A stretch of 64,000 nucleotides of DNA, taken from NCBI RefSeq assembly GCF_000002235.5, contig NW_022145609.1:30543301-30607300 (forward strand). Reading direction: 5' to 3'. Under the pieces are notes generated by a model, which ran no database searches, had not been told where the DNA came from, and saw nothing but the letters and a program-made list of their open reading frames with translations. Shown one piece after another: positions 11,720 through 25,500 of the stretch. Source of the DNA: Strongylocentrotus purpuratus (lineage: Eukaryota; Echinodermata; Echinoidea; Camarodonta; Strongylocentrotidae). The translations under genes and the position numbers were made by a program. Each line of letters opens with the position of its first letter. Positions within the stretch are counted from its first letter, which is position 1.

Positions 11720-14700
11720 CATGTATAAGCAGAAGTATAAGCATCTTTATATGAATATAATAAATACTAAATGAATATGCTAACATGTTATGATTCTTAA
11801 CAACCAGATTATTATTTAAACATATGTGTGGCTTACACCCAGTAATTTGAACCTCCATCTACAGCTTGCGACTCTACCACCAGGCCATCACTGGTCCATG
11901 GCACAGTCAAAATGAACTAGAAACAAATACCCAAGCTCTCCTGATTGGGTATTTGTTTCTAGTTCATCGTGACTGTGCCATGGACCAGCTGCCCGGCAAG
12001 CAGTAGATGCAGGTTCAAGTCCCGCTGGTTCCAAGACTTTTTCTGACTTGTTTTTCAATACAGATCGATCAATCAATGTTATTTACTGGGTGTAAGCCAC
12101 AAATATATTTCAATAATTGAAATATCTCCCAGGAAGCATTACATTTTTTTTTAAAACCAGATTATTGTCACAAGTATTATTACTGATCATCATCTTCATG
12201 ATATTCCTCACTGTAACAAAACTTTAACCTAATCATTACTTTCACCACTATTAACATCATTATCCATCTTTAGTAGTAATCACTTCCTCCTCCTCCTCTT
12301 TCTTCTTCTCTTTCCCCCTCACACTCTCCTCCTCCTCCTTCCCCCTCCCCCATGGTGATGATGATGATGATGATCATCATCATCATCATCACCACCACTA
12401 CCACCATCATCACTTCTACAAACTCATAACCCACCTTCTATCCTTACAGTAACTCCATCATGAGGGAATTTCCCTTCTTTATGCAGTGCTGCTAGCCACC
12501 TCACTGCTGCCTTGCATAGACCTACTATCTCTACCGGTGATCCATCCCTACATAGAGTAAAACCAAACAACATCCATAACACATCAAATCCTTGGCATAG
12601 TCTAAATAAAATTTCTTTAAAATGGCCTTAAAATGTTTTAAATATCTCTAATGTAGTTCAAAACAAAAGGTTTGTATGGTATTCTTTTTGTTTAACTTTT
12701 AAAGAGATAAATGTTGGTAAGTTAGTCCAAGAGATTATGCAAGCAAGATCTTATGGTCAAGGACATTAGTGTGAAGTTAATGAAACTGCTCTGAAATTAT
12801 ACCATTAGTATTTATGACACCTTTAAATCGAAAGACATTCTTATTGAAAAACGGACATTGATATTTTTTTCTTCCCCATTAACTTATGACTTTTCCCACA
12901 TAAATTAATATTTGTTCTTACATTTGATGATAAATTGATTTGCAATTTATAAAAAACTTCATGACCAAGACCTGGATCAGGCTTCTTCATTAAGATGATG
13001 GAATAAATGAATAAAATAAAATAAGATTATCAAATGTTAAAGCCCCACTGCACTAGTTTGGCCAGGAGGGATTATACCTCCCTGCATGGTCACTGACAAG
13101 TGGTTATCTCATCAAATCTCTCTCAATTAACAAGAGGATCATGGGGGACCAATGGTCACCGATTAGGCATTGTTTGCTATATAGAGGGCGCAAGTAGCTT
13201 CATGTATAAGTAGTATGGTGGGGCTTTAAAATGCTTCCTTACCTTGGTGTGGCAGGGAGCCCTCTATTGCCTCCAATCTCCGAGTCTCCGACCTTGTCCA
13301 TCCATGTCCCACAATTCCACTCACTTCCTCCGAACGGGAAGCCGGTATTGTGATCTACACCATGCGTTACATTGAAGCCTACACACAAATAAAAATGAAA
13401 ACGTTAATGGTTATCAGAGGAATATCTCACTTCTCTAAATTAACTTTTTGCTTTCTCTGATTCGGGAATGAATTCTATTTTCGATGAATGTAAAACCATC
13501 ACCATCAACATCACCATCACCATCACTATCATCATCATCATCACCTATCAAACCACCACCCCCACCATCATCAGCATCACCACTATCATCATCATCAACA
13601 TCATCATCACTTTCATCAACATCATCTCCATCACTATCATCCTCATCCTCATTATCACCATCATCATTATACTCTGTACCTTGGTCTGTCATGTTCCTGT
13701 CGAGCCCTTGCCCAGCATGTCTCTCTCTGTAGCTCACTCCCTCGGCATGTCTCTGCATTGCTTCTTGTATTACTTCACTTAGTGGTTGGTCCTGTAAAAT
13801 CAAAAGAAACAGTTAAAGATAAAGTTGAGTTATGGTCATGCGATTGCATTGTGAAAGAAACGGTGTGGAATCAATAAAAAAAAGTTGATCATCTAGCATA
13901 CAAGTATTGGTGTGTACTGCAAGGTCCTGGAGTCATCAAAATGATAAGAAATTTGGCCCAGTCTTGGCAAAGTAACAAGCACTGTGCACAGAACGATGCA
14001 TATGGGACTACACAAACATATGGCATAAAAATGGGGCCTCATTTTTAAGCTGTTACTTGTCATATTTAGAATATGAAGGCATTTGAAGAGCTACAGGGTA
14101 TGCTTTTAAGGGAACATTTTTTCTCCAATGTTCTTCCACACTTGCATAATAACAATGATAATGCTCACAAATTATTTTTCACCTCTCCCCAGAACCCAAC
14201 CTTCTCTTTAAATCAATAAATAGCATTCAGATGATGAACGATGTAACAACATGACAAACGAATATAAGAAATTAGGGTAACTGGTTTACAGACATGCAAG
14301 CATCAGAGAACAGATTTGAAATAATGCCTGTAATATGCAGCTGATGACATGCTGTATTTATATTGGTAACTTTTCATTTTGTTCTTTCAGCTTTGGGTGA
14401 TAAGGGAAAAATATATGTACAAAGTGACTAACCTAATCATCCTAAGTTATTTACATGAACCTACACTTCGGTATCTTATTACCCTAGTACAGAATCAGGC
14501 TAAAAAGATAACAGACCATTTTATAATAAGTAAAGGCTGAATATGATCCTAAATATCTAATAATGCCTCTGGTTAAACTTTCGGTGATGGAGGCATAAAC
14601 GACTTTTAGACATGGAAACATGTAAGTTCCACTCTGCATTTTAGAAGGAAAAAAAATCCATCTCAAAATGTTGGAAGTGCAACAGGAAGAGCTTCTATTT

Positions 14701-17700
14701 AACCTTAAAAGAGATATTGCATGTGTATTATCATGGAAAGTATTGCTTGTGAACAAATGAGCAATGATAGCATTAATTTTCAAGAGCACATATTCAGTAT
14801 TTGTCTCATTGGGTTTCCCAATTCATCTTAATGTTCCTATGAGTAGTGTGTGGACACAAACTGATTCGTACTGTAGATGTGTTGTGGTCTAGTGGATAAG
14901 TTGTCGGACTGTGGATCACAGGGTCCGGGGTTCAAGTCCCGCCGCAGCACCAATGTTCTTTGGCAAGACATTAATCTACATTTGCCAATCTCCACCCAGG
15001 TGTTAAATGGGTACGGGAGGAAGGAATTCCTTGAATGCTGTGAGTACCGAAATCGGTAGCCTAGCAGAGCCGGGGTAACATTGGAGCCCCTTGCAGGGTG
15101 GATATGTGCGCTATATAAATATCCAATATTATTATTATTATTATTATTCTGCGAAGAATAGAAGACTCTCCAAACTTACCGCAAAGCCGGGAGGATGCGG
15201 GTCAGCATCATCAGAGGGGAAGATCCTAGAGACAGGGGCTTCCAGGATAGAGATGCCATCTTTCACAGTCTTGGTATAGAGCTGGATGCAGTAGAGCCAG
15301 AACCAGACCGCATCCCGGCAGTTAAACCGGGCGTGGTCCCCGCCTCCAAGGAGGTTGGGGATGAGCCCATGACGTAGGGTGCCAGCGAAGGCAAGGATCA
15401 GGTGCCTGGGTGGAGGTAAGGTGAAGAGAGAGAGAGGCATTTGCATTTGTTGTTTTGAATGTGATGTGCATTGCAGGAAAAACAATTTCACCCTTTTTAC
15501 ATTTGCCACTCTCAACCCAGGTGTAGTAACCGGTACAACCAGGTAGAAATTATTTCCTTGAATGCTTGCAGTGCCATAAGCTTCTCTGTGCTAAAGCCAG
15601 GGTTAAAGAAAAGCCTTGAGGATCCCTTGGGATGGATATGAGAATGATATACTGTTTTCAATGTTACTTTTCACTATCATCATCATCATCATCATCTTAG
15701 CTACGATCACTACGATCCACTCACTTTGCCTCATCTGCTCTCCCTGTCACAAGCAGCAATCCTGGTAGAGCGAGGAACGTGTCCCTTCCCCAGCATCGCA
15801 TGAAACCACTGGAGAAGTGAGGAAGCCCGGCCGACATGGTGGGGGAGCTCTGGATGTACTTCCCCGTCTCCTCGTCTAGAGCTGTCGGTACGCCCTCTAG
15901 GGACGGCGACATGACAGGCAGGGGTGAGGTCTTCACGATACCGCACATCTGAACCGAGCCAAGAGCAAGGAATCGCACAAAGGAAGATCCATCGGATACA
16001 AATCTATGTGGAAATTAACAAGAGATGATACATTATCAAATATCAATAGGTCATAGGTAACCCGACATTTACTCCTGTAACAATAGACCTAGGGGGCGTT
16101 TCATGAAACTTGTCATCAGCGACAAATGACAAGTTTTTGTTATAAGCTACTGGAATCCTTGCTTTTGATGGTTATCAGCAGATTTGTCACTGATTTATGT
16201 CATTTGTCACTGAAAAAAGTTTTGTGAAACGGGCCCCAGTTTGTAGTTAGCACACAGTTAAAATTAGCCCAAAATATTTATAACCTTTTAAACCTGGAGG
16301 AGTCCCACCTAGAGCATTCTAAAATAATCACTGCCAACATTATATTAGCATGACAAGAGTTGACTTCATCCAATTTCTCTGCATTCCAAATAAAAGCAGA
16401 TACAAACACAGAGAGAGAGAAAGAAAGAGAGAGCGGAAGCCATATAAATGTAGACAAATAGACATATATAGGAAGAGAGAGAAAGAGGGGGGGGGGGAGG
16501 GAGAGACAAAAAAAGACTGTCTAAGATATAATCAGAGAGAAAGAATACGGATACAAAAGTTCAAAAGAAATTCAAGGACAGAGATGAGACGGTGAGGGAT
16601 GAGACAAAATACAAAGGGAAACCAAGAGTCAAGGTCGATGGTTCATCTAGATAAAGAAGTTCATCCTTACAAGTTCATAGTCTTCCATGCCAAGTCCAGT
16701 ATAACTGTGTAAGCTCCAACCATTATAGCATCGAAGTAACATGGTATGAGGTAGCGTGGGATCTGAGTGAGGGGTGCGAATGCTTTCTCAAACCATAAAC
16801 CAAGCTGAAACAGAAAAAAAGCAATATAGAAATATTAGTGGTAACATCCAAAGTTATAAAGTACCATAGTATCATCCATGTGTGGTGCCAATACTCTCTG
16901 GAAACATAACCCACGTTGTAAACAGAAATTAATAGAGGAACAGGAAAGATGGCATCTCTGAAACAAGATACAGTATAATGCAGCATGGGTGAGCAGTGTG
17001 ATTTTCTGTTAAATTTCCCAAATTTCTTTAAAAAATGGATACATTAAAGTGTATCAATCACCTTTAAAAAATGTGTACAGCTACAATGAATATCATTGTA
17101 TTCAATATCATTGTATTCAATCTCAAATAAATGACGTCACGTTTCAGTTAATGCACTTTGTAATGTATTCCCCCTCCCCTTCCCTTCTCCTTCCTTTTTT
17201 CCCCGTATTGGTGTTAATGTTTTCTCTGCTTTCTTTTCTCAATAAGATAGTGTATATTTTTTAAGGGGTTGACGTTGAGGCTAATTGCCATTTTTGTTAA
17301 CCTCACATTCCCATCAAATTTTGTTTGCTCCTATTTTTCTTGTCATCAATCTTTATCTGTACATCATGTTTGCATGTTTTAATGTTTTTATGGAGAATGA
17401 AAATAAATGAATTGAATTGAAAAAAATCAACCTAAAAAACTCTACATGGCATTCTATGGGTAAATGGATAAGGAGTTTGAAGAAAATTAATAATAACATC
17501 AAACCATGCCCGGGGAACCCCCAAATCAGATTTGGGCTCCATGCAGGTCATACTCTAAGCGAGCACATTTCTCTGTCAACCCTCATGATGACAAAATAAC
17601 AAAATCAATCTACAAACGGCAAGTCAAATCTGCTACAATGTCAAAATATTTAAAAAATCTACATCATGAATCTACTCTATCAAAAAGCATTTTGAAATGT

Positions 17701-19548
17701 TTCCTACCAAACTAAGTTTTACCCGCATTATGTCTAGGGTATTGAGAACATTCTCTATGTTATTATTTTACCTGTTTTGTGGCGGGCTTTAGCTTGAGTC
17801 TGTTAGCTACATAGCCAGGCATCCAGTCACCTTGTCTCAGGTTTTCACACATGGGATGACCCAGGTCATTCTTAGTTCTGATATCTGCGAGCACCGCCAT
17901 GAAACCTACAAAAGAAGGGATAGTTGAAATGAACTCTTTATTCACATCCACATGCAATTAAACTTGCCAACACGTATTTGTATTAAAAAAGAAATCTTGG
18001 CAGACATTCCTAGAAATACACAAAATGCAATGAATAGGTGTCACAGCTCAGAAGAGCAGTATTCTTGGAACAAACCAGGTGCTCTTGAGTCCTTGGATAA
18101 TATCCTAAAAGTATGGATGAAGTCTTGAATATTCACATAAACACATACTGTCTCATTACTGTTTTAAAGGGATCCAGTAACTTTGTCTCAGATCCTTAAA
18201 AAATCCTTGATTTAGCTCATGCTGCAATCATAATTATAAACCTTTAGGGCATACATGAATCCCATGACATTAACAAGCTAATCGCCTGTCTGATATCAAG
18301 ATATTTATGATTGAAAATCAAAATCAAATTTTGCGTTTTCCTAACGGTTTTCATATCGGGGAAAATGAATATTTTAAAACCAGTCACTCAAAGATTTTTT
18401 ACTTTTTTGAGGAAATTCATGATCATTTTGAAGCAAAGTTTTTTAGGGCTTCATTATTACACCATATCACAAACACTGAAAGTATGTAGGGCCATGCATC
18501 TCAGATTTAACATTGTCAAACGATGCCTTTAACTAGACAAAATGCCTTTTAGATTGTACATGTACCTTGCAGGCCGCAGTAGACCAGCTTGCCATGATTG
18601 GGGATGTCATAGGTCGCTGACCCCTTCCCATCATCCCTCTCCTCGTTATCGCATCGGTAGAGGACATGGTTCATGTCCGTGAGGGAGAGCTTCTCTGCCA
18701 GGGTGTGGAAGCTGGAGTTGTTGTTGGCTCTCATAGGGCTGGTCCCACTGAGGGTTCTGACACGGTAGCCAAACTGAGCAATACAGGATCGCAGGGAAGA
18801 GAGGGCGGCTCGAGCAGAGGGGTGGGGTACAACTCTGTGAAAAGAACGATAGGATAGGGTTATTATTTATTGGCTCTCATAGGGCTGATCCCACTGAGGG
18901 TTCTGACACGGTAGCCAAACTGAGCGATGCAGGAGCACAGGGAAGAGAGGGCGGCTCGGGCAGAGGGGTGGGCACAACTCTGTGAAAAGAACGATAGGAT
19001 AGGGTTATTATTTATTGGCTCTCATAGGGCTGATCCCACTGAGGGTTCTCACACGGTAGCCAAACTGAGCAATGCAGGACCCAAGGGAAGAGAGGGCGGC
19101 TCGAGCAGACGGGTGGGGCACAACTCTGTGAAAAGAATGATAAGATAGGATTATTCATAGCATGGTTCTTTCTCTTTGAAGTGAAAGGCTTTCACTTTCT
19201 TTATTTAGAAAATGAGAAGGGCTATGTGTTTATTACACTTTATAACGGAAAGAAGAGCACAACAATTGACCCTAAAAAGGCCGGGCTATTTGAGGTCTTA
19301 TGGCAGGGGGTGGGGGGTTATGCCCCCACCCCCCAGGTGTTAAATGGGTACCCGGTAGGATGCAACTGTCATTGTTGGTCAAACAGTTTTTGAGCGTCAA
19401 GTAACGCCTGGCTGGAATGCTCCCCAGGGAGTGGAGATTGTGTACACATTGTGTGCGGGCAAGTATTGAATCCCATGACCGGGGTAATAGTATATCTGTA
19501 AAGCGCTTAGAAACATCATCGATTTATTAAGCGCTATATAAAAGCATA

Positions 19549-19581
<33 letters not shown>

Positions 19582-22500
19582 CTCACTTGAATGCGATAAC
19601 ACTGCCAGGAGGGAAGTTAATGAAGTCTATTTCTTGAAGAGAAGCTTGAGCCTGGCTACCATGCTCCAGCAGCTCACACACCTCGCTGTTGAGTAGCGTT
19701 ACATGGGTCTGCATCTGGACACTGTAGTTGGATAGACCAGTGATGTGTGAGGAGGAGGGCGGGGTACTCTCCGCATCCTGCTGGACGAGCCTCGCCTCCA
19801 GGATGATCTCTTCAACGGATCCTGACAGGATAAGAGATGGAATTACATTAAGCTATGAAGCAGCACCTTACTTATAACCCAAATATCTATATGTAGGAAA
19901 ACCCCAGTATACATGGGGGAGGTACTTTTGTTTGATAGACCGGTGATGTGCGAGGAAGAGGGCGGGGTACTCTCCTCATCCCGTCGAACGAGCCTCACCT
20001 CAAGGATGATCTCTTCAACGGATCCTGACAGGACAGGAGAGAGGATGCCATATTCAGTTCAATTTATTTAATACTTTCATTAAATAATAATAATAATAAT
20101 AGTACGCTCTTGTACAGTCCATAATACTTAGTCTATATGCGCTTCCAAAGAGCTTCAGAAATTATTACCCTAGCTTTAGCTCTGGCTACCGATATCGGCG
20201 CATAGTGCATTTCAAGGAATAATCCTACCAGGTACCCATTTACATCACCTGGGTTGAGTGTGGCAAATGTAGATCAATATCTTGCCAAAGGACATTAGAA
20301 TGGCGGCGGGACTCGAACCGCGGACCTTGTGATCAACAGTCCGGTGACATATCCACTCGGCCACGACACCTCTACAAGATGCCAAATTCAGTTCACAAAA
20401 AGTAAGCAAACATATAAAAGTAATAAAATACCACCAATATATAACATGAAAATAACATTAGCGGAGAAGAAAGAACAGCAAGAACAAAAAAAAAATCTAA
20501 ACTTTTACAGTAATGAAAGTATTTGGAGACAAGACGGGAAGGCTGGGCCTTATGTAAAAGTCTATTAGGGTAAGAAACAGCGCCTTACCAATAACCAATA
20601 TATCTATATATATATAGGAATACCCCTGTATACATGGGGGAGGTACTTTTGGTGTATGCCTGTGTAGTGTGAGTTGTAAGAATGTTTTAACTCATCAGTT
20701 GCTGCTGAAATAGTTCCCCTGTGCCACGTTACTAAGGGCTTCAGAATTAAAACTGCTACTATTATAAGATTAAAGATAAAGGGAGTTCTGGTAATGCGAT
20801 TGCATTGTGAAAGGAAATGCGTGGAATGGATCAGAAAAAGTTGGTCATGTAGCATGTAAGTATTGGTGTGTACTGCAAGGATCTGGAGTCATCAAAATCA
20901 TAATAAATTTGGCCCAGTCTTGGTAAAGTAACAAGCACTGTACACAGAAAGATTTATTTTGGACACCACAAATGGTGTCGGAGCTACTATACCTTAATTT
21001 TCTTATCTTCCTAAGCTCAATACTCAGCCAGTATACATTTTCTTCAAAAATTGTTTGGCACATGACATTTATTTGTAATCTTGAACATTCAGTGTAAGCT
21101 TCGTTAGATTCTGTGAGATTTTTTTTTTTTTTTTACCAAAACTCAAATTTATCTTTAATCTGCACAAGTGTTCAAAGGGTTGTCGTGGAGCTATCAAGAC
21201 TGGAAATGGGTCATCTTGCAAAGCCATTGTGTTGCACAACACAATCCTTCCATCAATTGGTGCCTAATGTTTTGCGCAAAAGTGCAGGTGTGGCAAACAA
21301 GCAACCATGCAGAGAGGTAAAGAAAGCAACTGAAGTGTTAAAGGGATCGTTTAACAATGTGAAATCTGAGATGCACGGGCCTACGCGTTATCAGTGACTG
21401 TGATATGGTGTCATACTGAAGCCCTAAAAAATTGCGCTTGATCAAGAAGTGCCTTAAAAAAGTAAAAACCTTAGAGTGACCGGTTATACCATACTCGTTT
21501 TCCCCAATAGTTTTATGAAAACCGTTTGGCAAACGCAAAATTTGATTTCGATTTTCAATCATAAATATCTTGATAATCGGACAGGCAATCAGCTTGTAAA
21601 AGTCATGGGGTTCCTGACGGGGGTTCAAGGATTTTTTTAAAGGATCTAAGACAAAGTTACCGGATCCCTTTAAAGAAGGAAAGCGGTCTTACCAGGTATA
21701 CATAGCGGAGGTATATGTCCCGTGTAGCGTGCGTTATGAGGATGTTTGAAAGCTGTGCGGGCGACCAGGATGACAGAGAGGTGAGAAACGGGGCAGTGAC
21801 GTGTTACGGCTACAATGTTCTCATCCACCTGATCTACATACACCTGAGAAGAGTAAGAAAAAGTGATTAGATTGTTTAACATGGAAATTGGTATAAAATA
21901 AAAGTCTTTCCTTGTTCCCCAAGCCTTCACTATTGATTTACCACAGACACAAGGATAACACCGGTTCTAGAACACAAGCTCTCGCAACATTTGCTCTGCA
22001 GCCAATTTCGTACATTTACAAAGAATTCTTAACTACAACCCTGGATCAACTACCAAACCGTAACCCTAACCCTAAACCTAACCTAAAACCCAATTGCAGC
22101 CCTAAGTCTGATGAACCAGGACTCTAAAAGACAACTGCACCTACCCTCCTTTAACCCAATCTTATCTGTGTGCAATCCGGACTGATCGAGGCACTCTATG
22201 CTCTGATAATACCACTGTAAGACCTCATGTCACCCCTTTTCCTCTTCTCCTATCTCACCTGTGTATAACCCTGATCCCCTAGTGGCTGATGCTTATTCTT
22301 AGCCACGATGACACCATCTTAAGACAAGTCCCCCACCCTACCCTAACCCAATCTTATCTGTGTGTAATCCTGACTGATCAAGGCACTCTTTGCTCGGATG
22401 ATACCAATGTAAGACTACATGTCACCCTCCCTCCTCCTCTTCTCCTATCTCACCTGTGTATAACCCTGATCCCCTAGTGACTGATGCAGCTCATTCAACG

Positions 22501-25500
22501 CTCTTTTAGCCCTGATGATTCCATCTTAAGACAAGTCACCTACCCTACCCTAACCCAATCTTATCAGTGTGCAATCCTGACTGATCAAGGCACTCTTTGC
22601 TCGGATGATACCAATGTAAGACTACATGTCACCCTCCCTCTTCCTCTTCTCCTATCTCACCTGTGTATAACCCTGATCCCCTAGTGACTGATGCAGCTCA
22701 TTCAACGCTCTTTTAGCCCTGATGATACCATCTTAAGACAAGTCACCTACCCTACCCTAACCCAATCTTATCAGTGTGCAATCCTGACTGATCAAGGCAC
22801 TCTTTGCTCGGATGATACCACTGTAAGACTACATGTCACCCACCCTCCTCCTCTTCTCCAATCTCACCTGTGTATAACCCTGATCTCCTAGGGACTGATG
22901 AAGCTCATTCAAGGCTCTCTTAGCCCCGATGATACCTTTGTCAAAGTTCACCTCTGTCCCGTCCTTAGGTTTCTCGTTCCATGACGTGTAAAATCGCTTC
23001 TCATCCACAACATGGATCTGTGGAAAATGAAACGCAAAGAGTGCATGAAAATCTTCAGCTGTGTTTTATTTGAGTTAAAAAGTTCCTTGAAATGGCAAAT
23101 TTTTATTGAAAAACAACAATTTTTTTAACCTTTCAATGTGTTGCCAATCTAAGGATTTTAAAGCTCATTTTCCTTTCAAAAATTGATAGCATCAAACGCA
23201 ATAGGGCCATGCAATAAAATGGCTGCAGGTTGTGCAGAAACTTAGGCCCTTTCCACTCGTGCTTTAGGTATACTTTTCACGGCTCTGACTCAAAAGTTAT
23301 TCAGCCAAACCACACAACGTGGAATGATTGTTGCGAGAGAGTTAACAATCCTTTAAAGAGAAAGTTGTGTTCTGGGGAGAGATGAAAAATAATGTGTGAG
23401 CGTTATCATTGTTATTATGCAAGTGTGGAAGAACGTCAGATAAGACATGTTCCCTGAAAGCATGGCTCTTCATATGCCTTCATAATCTAAAAATGACATG
23501 TAACAGCTTAAAAAAGAGGACCACATTTTTATGCCACATGCTTGTGTAGTCCCATATACATCTTTCTGTGTACAGTGCTTGTTACTTTTACCAAGACTGG
23601 GCCAAATTTCTTATAATTTTGATGATTCCAGAACCTTGCAGTACACTCCCATTCTTATAAGCTATATGATCAACTTTTTCTGATTGATTCCACACCGTTT
23701 CTTTCACAATTCAATCGCATGACCAGAACTCAACTTTACATTATAAGTGTTTGTAAGTTCCGAGTGATGTATTATCTGATTGTACCTGCTCATAGACCAG
23801 CTCATCATACCCTCTGGTGGATCCTATAGCACAGCAAGCCATCGATACCAGGGCAGCACTGGGTAAGAGATCATATACTGACCGCACCTGTCAAACAGCA
23901 AAGCAAGATCATGATAAGTATGTTAAATTCACAACTTTATAGGCATATTAATAAAATGTGTTTGTAAGAGATCACATACTGACCGTACATGTCAAACAGC
24001 AAAGCAAGATCATCATAAGTGTGTTAAATTCACAACATTATAGGCATATTCATAACATTTTGGTGTTTGCAAGAGATATCATAAACTGACCGTAAACGTC
24101 AAATAGCAAAGCAAGATCATCATAAGTGTGTTAAATTCACAACTTTATAGGCATATTCATAAAATTTGGGTTTTATTTCCTAGTTGAAAGAGGGGGACAC
24201 TGCAAAGGGCTAGAGTTGCGTCAACAGTTGGGTCATTATAGAGTCACAAATATACCTGGAAGCATTGATTTGAAAACCAAATTAGGCAAAACAACAAAAA
24301 TTGTTTAAAGGATGATGCATTTGCATGAAGAGAATTGAGACACTTTGATTTTGATTATCACTATTTGATGACTTACATGTAAGTTCTATAAAGGATTTTC
24401 ATCATTATTGCTACGAACATGTATAGTTCTTTTGAAAGTGACAATATGTAATTAACGACTTAATTATTCATACCCTTACAAAGTTTTTATAATTTGTTAA
24501 GTATCTTAAAAAATGATTTGTCCCCATTTAAGTTTCTTGAGCATGAAAGCTTGCATCTAAAATTATTCGACATACAGTGTAGGCCCTAATTCAACCAGTC
24601 CACCTTCCATTCTTGAGTCACAAAAAACACAAGAAACAACAAATTTACAAGAGGTATGAATAATTCAAATGTTAATTTACATGTTAGTGTTTGTAAAATT
24701 TCACAACAAATCATAAACGTTCTTCTTTGGAAAGAGCTTTATGTTGGGCAGAGAGGAAGCTAAATATTTGTCAATTTGTTACCTGAACTGGAGATTGGTT
24801 GTCATGAGTTACATCCATGAATAGAGCATGAGCTATACTTGGCTGTAGAGGGCGCACTGCTGGTTGGAGGAACGAACCGACCGGTTCCCCTCCGTAACGG
24901 TAGACCAAACGCCCTTCCTCGTGTGAGTCGTATGCACTCATGGCCTCTGAGGTAAGAGAAGATATCACAATACTCGGTCAATCACAAGCAAAACGGAGGG
25001 ACCTGTCAACCCTATGCCCAGGCTATTTTGACACTGCATAGCCGGGAGGGGGAAGGGGGGGGGGGGGGGGCTAATTTGGCCCCCTATAATCGCGGATGTG
25101 AAACGGCCATTCGCAGCGAAATTTGCATGCATTTCATGTGAAGTGTATGGATATGCAATTAAGGTCATACAATTCACATTTTCACCCATAAGTCATATAT
25201 TCTTCATATTTAAACATCCGTTTTCACTACATATATTCTTGAGACCATTTGGAATAATAATACAACAACAAAATTTGGAAGAGCCAGATTATTCCTTATG
25301 TTATCTATTGTTTTGATCATTTCTATGGGGGGGGGGGGGTAACATGCTTTCGAGTAATAGCAATTTCAATTGCTTTTGGCCCCTCCCCCCAAAAAAACAA
25401 ACAAACAAACAACAAAAAACAAAAAACTAAAAACAAAAAACAAAAAAAACAACACCTAAACTAAAAACAAGATCAAATAACCAATGTTTTATCTCGTTTT

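Noticed and set aside
14877..14950. Possible tRNA gene
   Set aside because: A and B boxes are present, but the segment continues into a SINE body with ATT tail and has several interspersed copies; no intact cloverleaf was seen. The same applies to 20300-20372, 32190-32262 and 32620-32690.
18666..19148. Two similar plus-strand frames with GREGGSSR motifs
   Set aside because: They are antisense of the tandemly repeated 5' part of AGL exon 15.
22050..22100. Internal telomere
   Set aside because: Only a few imperfect CCCTAA-like units, inside an AGL intron.
22289..22891. Three similar 62-66-codon plus-strand frames
   Set aside because: They are antisense products of the 207-bp array derived from AGL exon 12.
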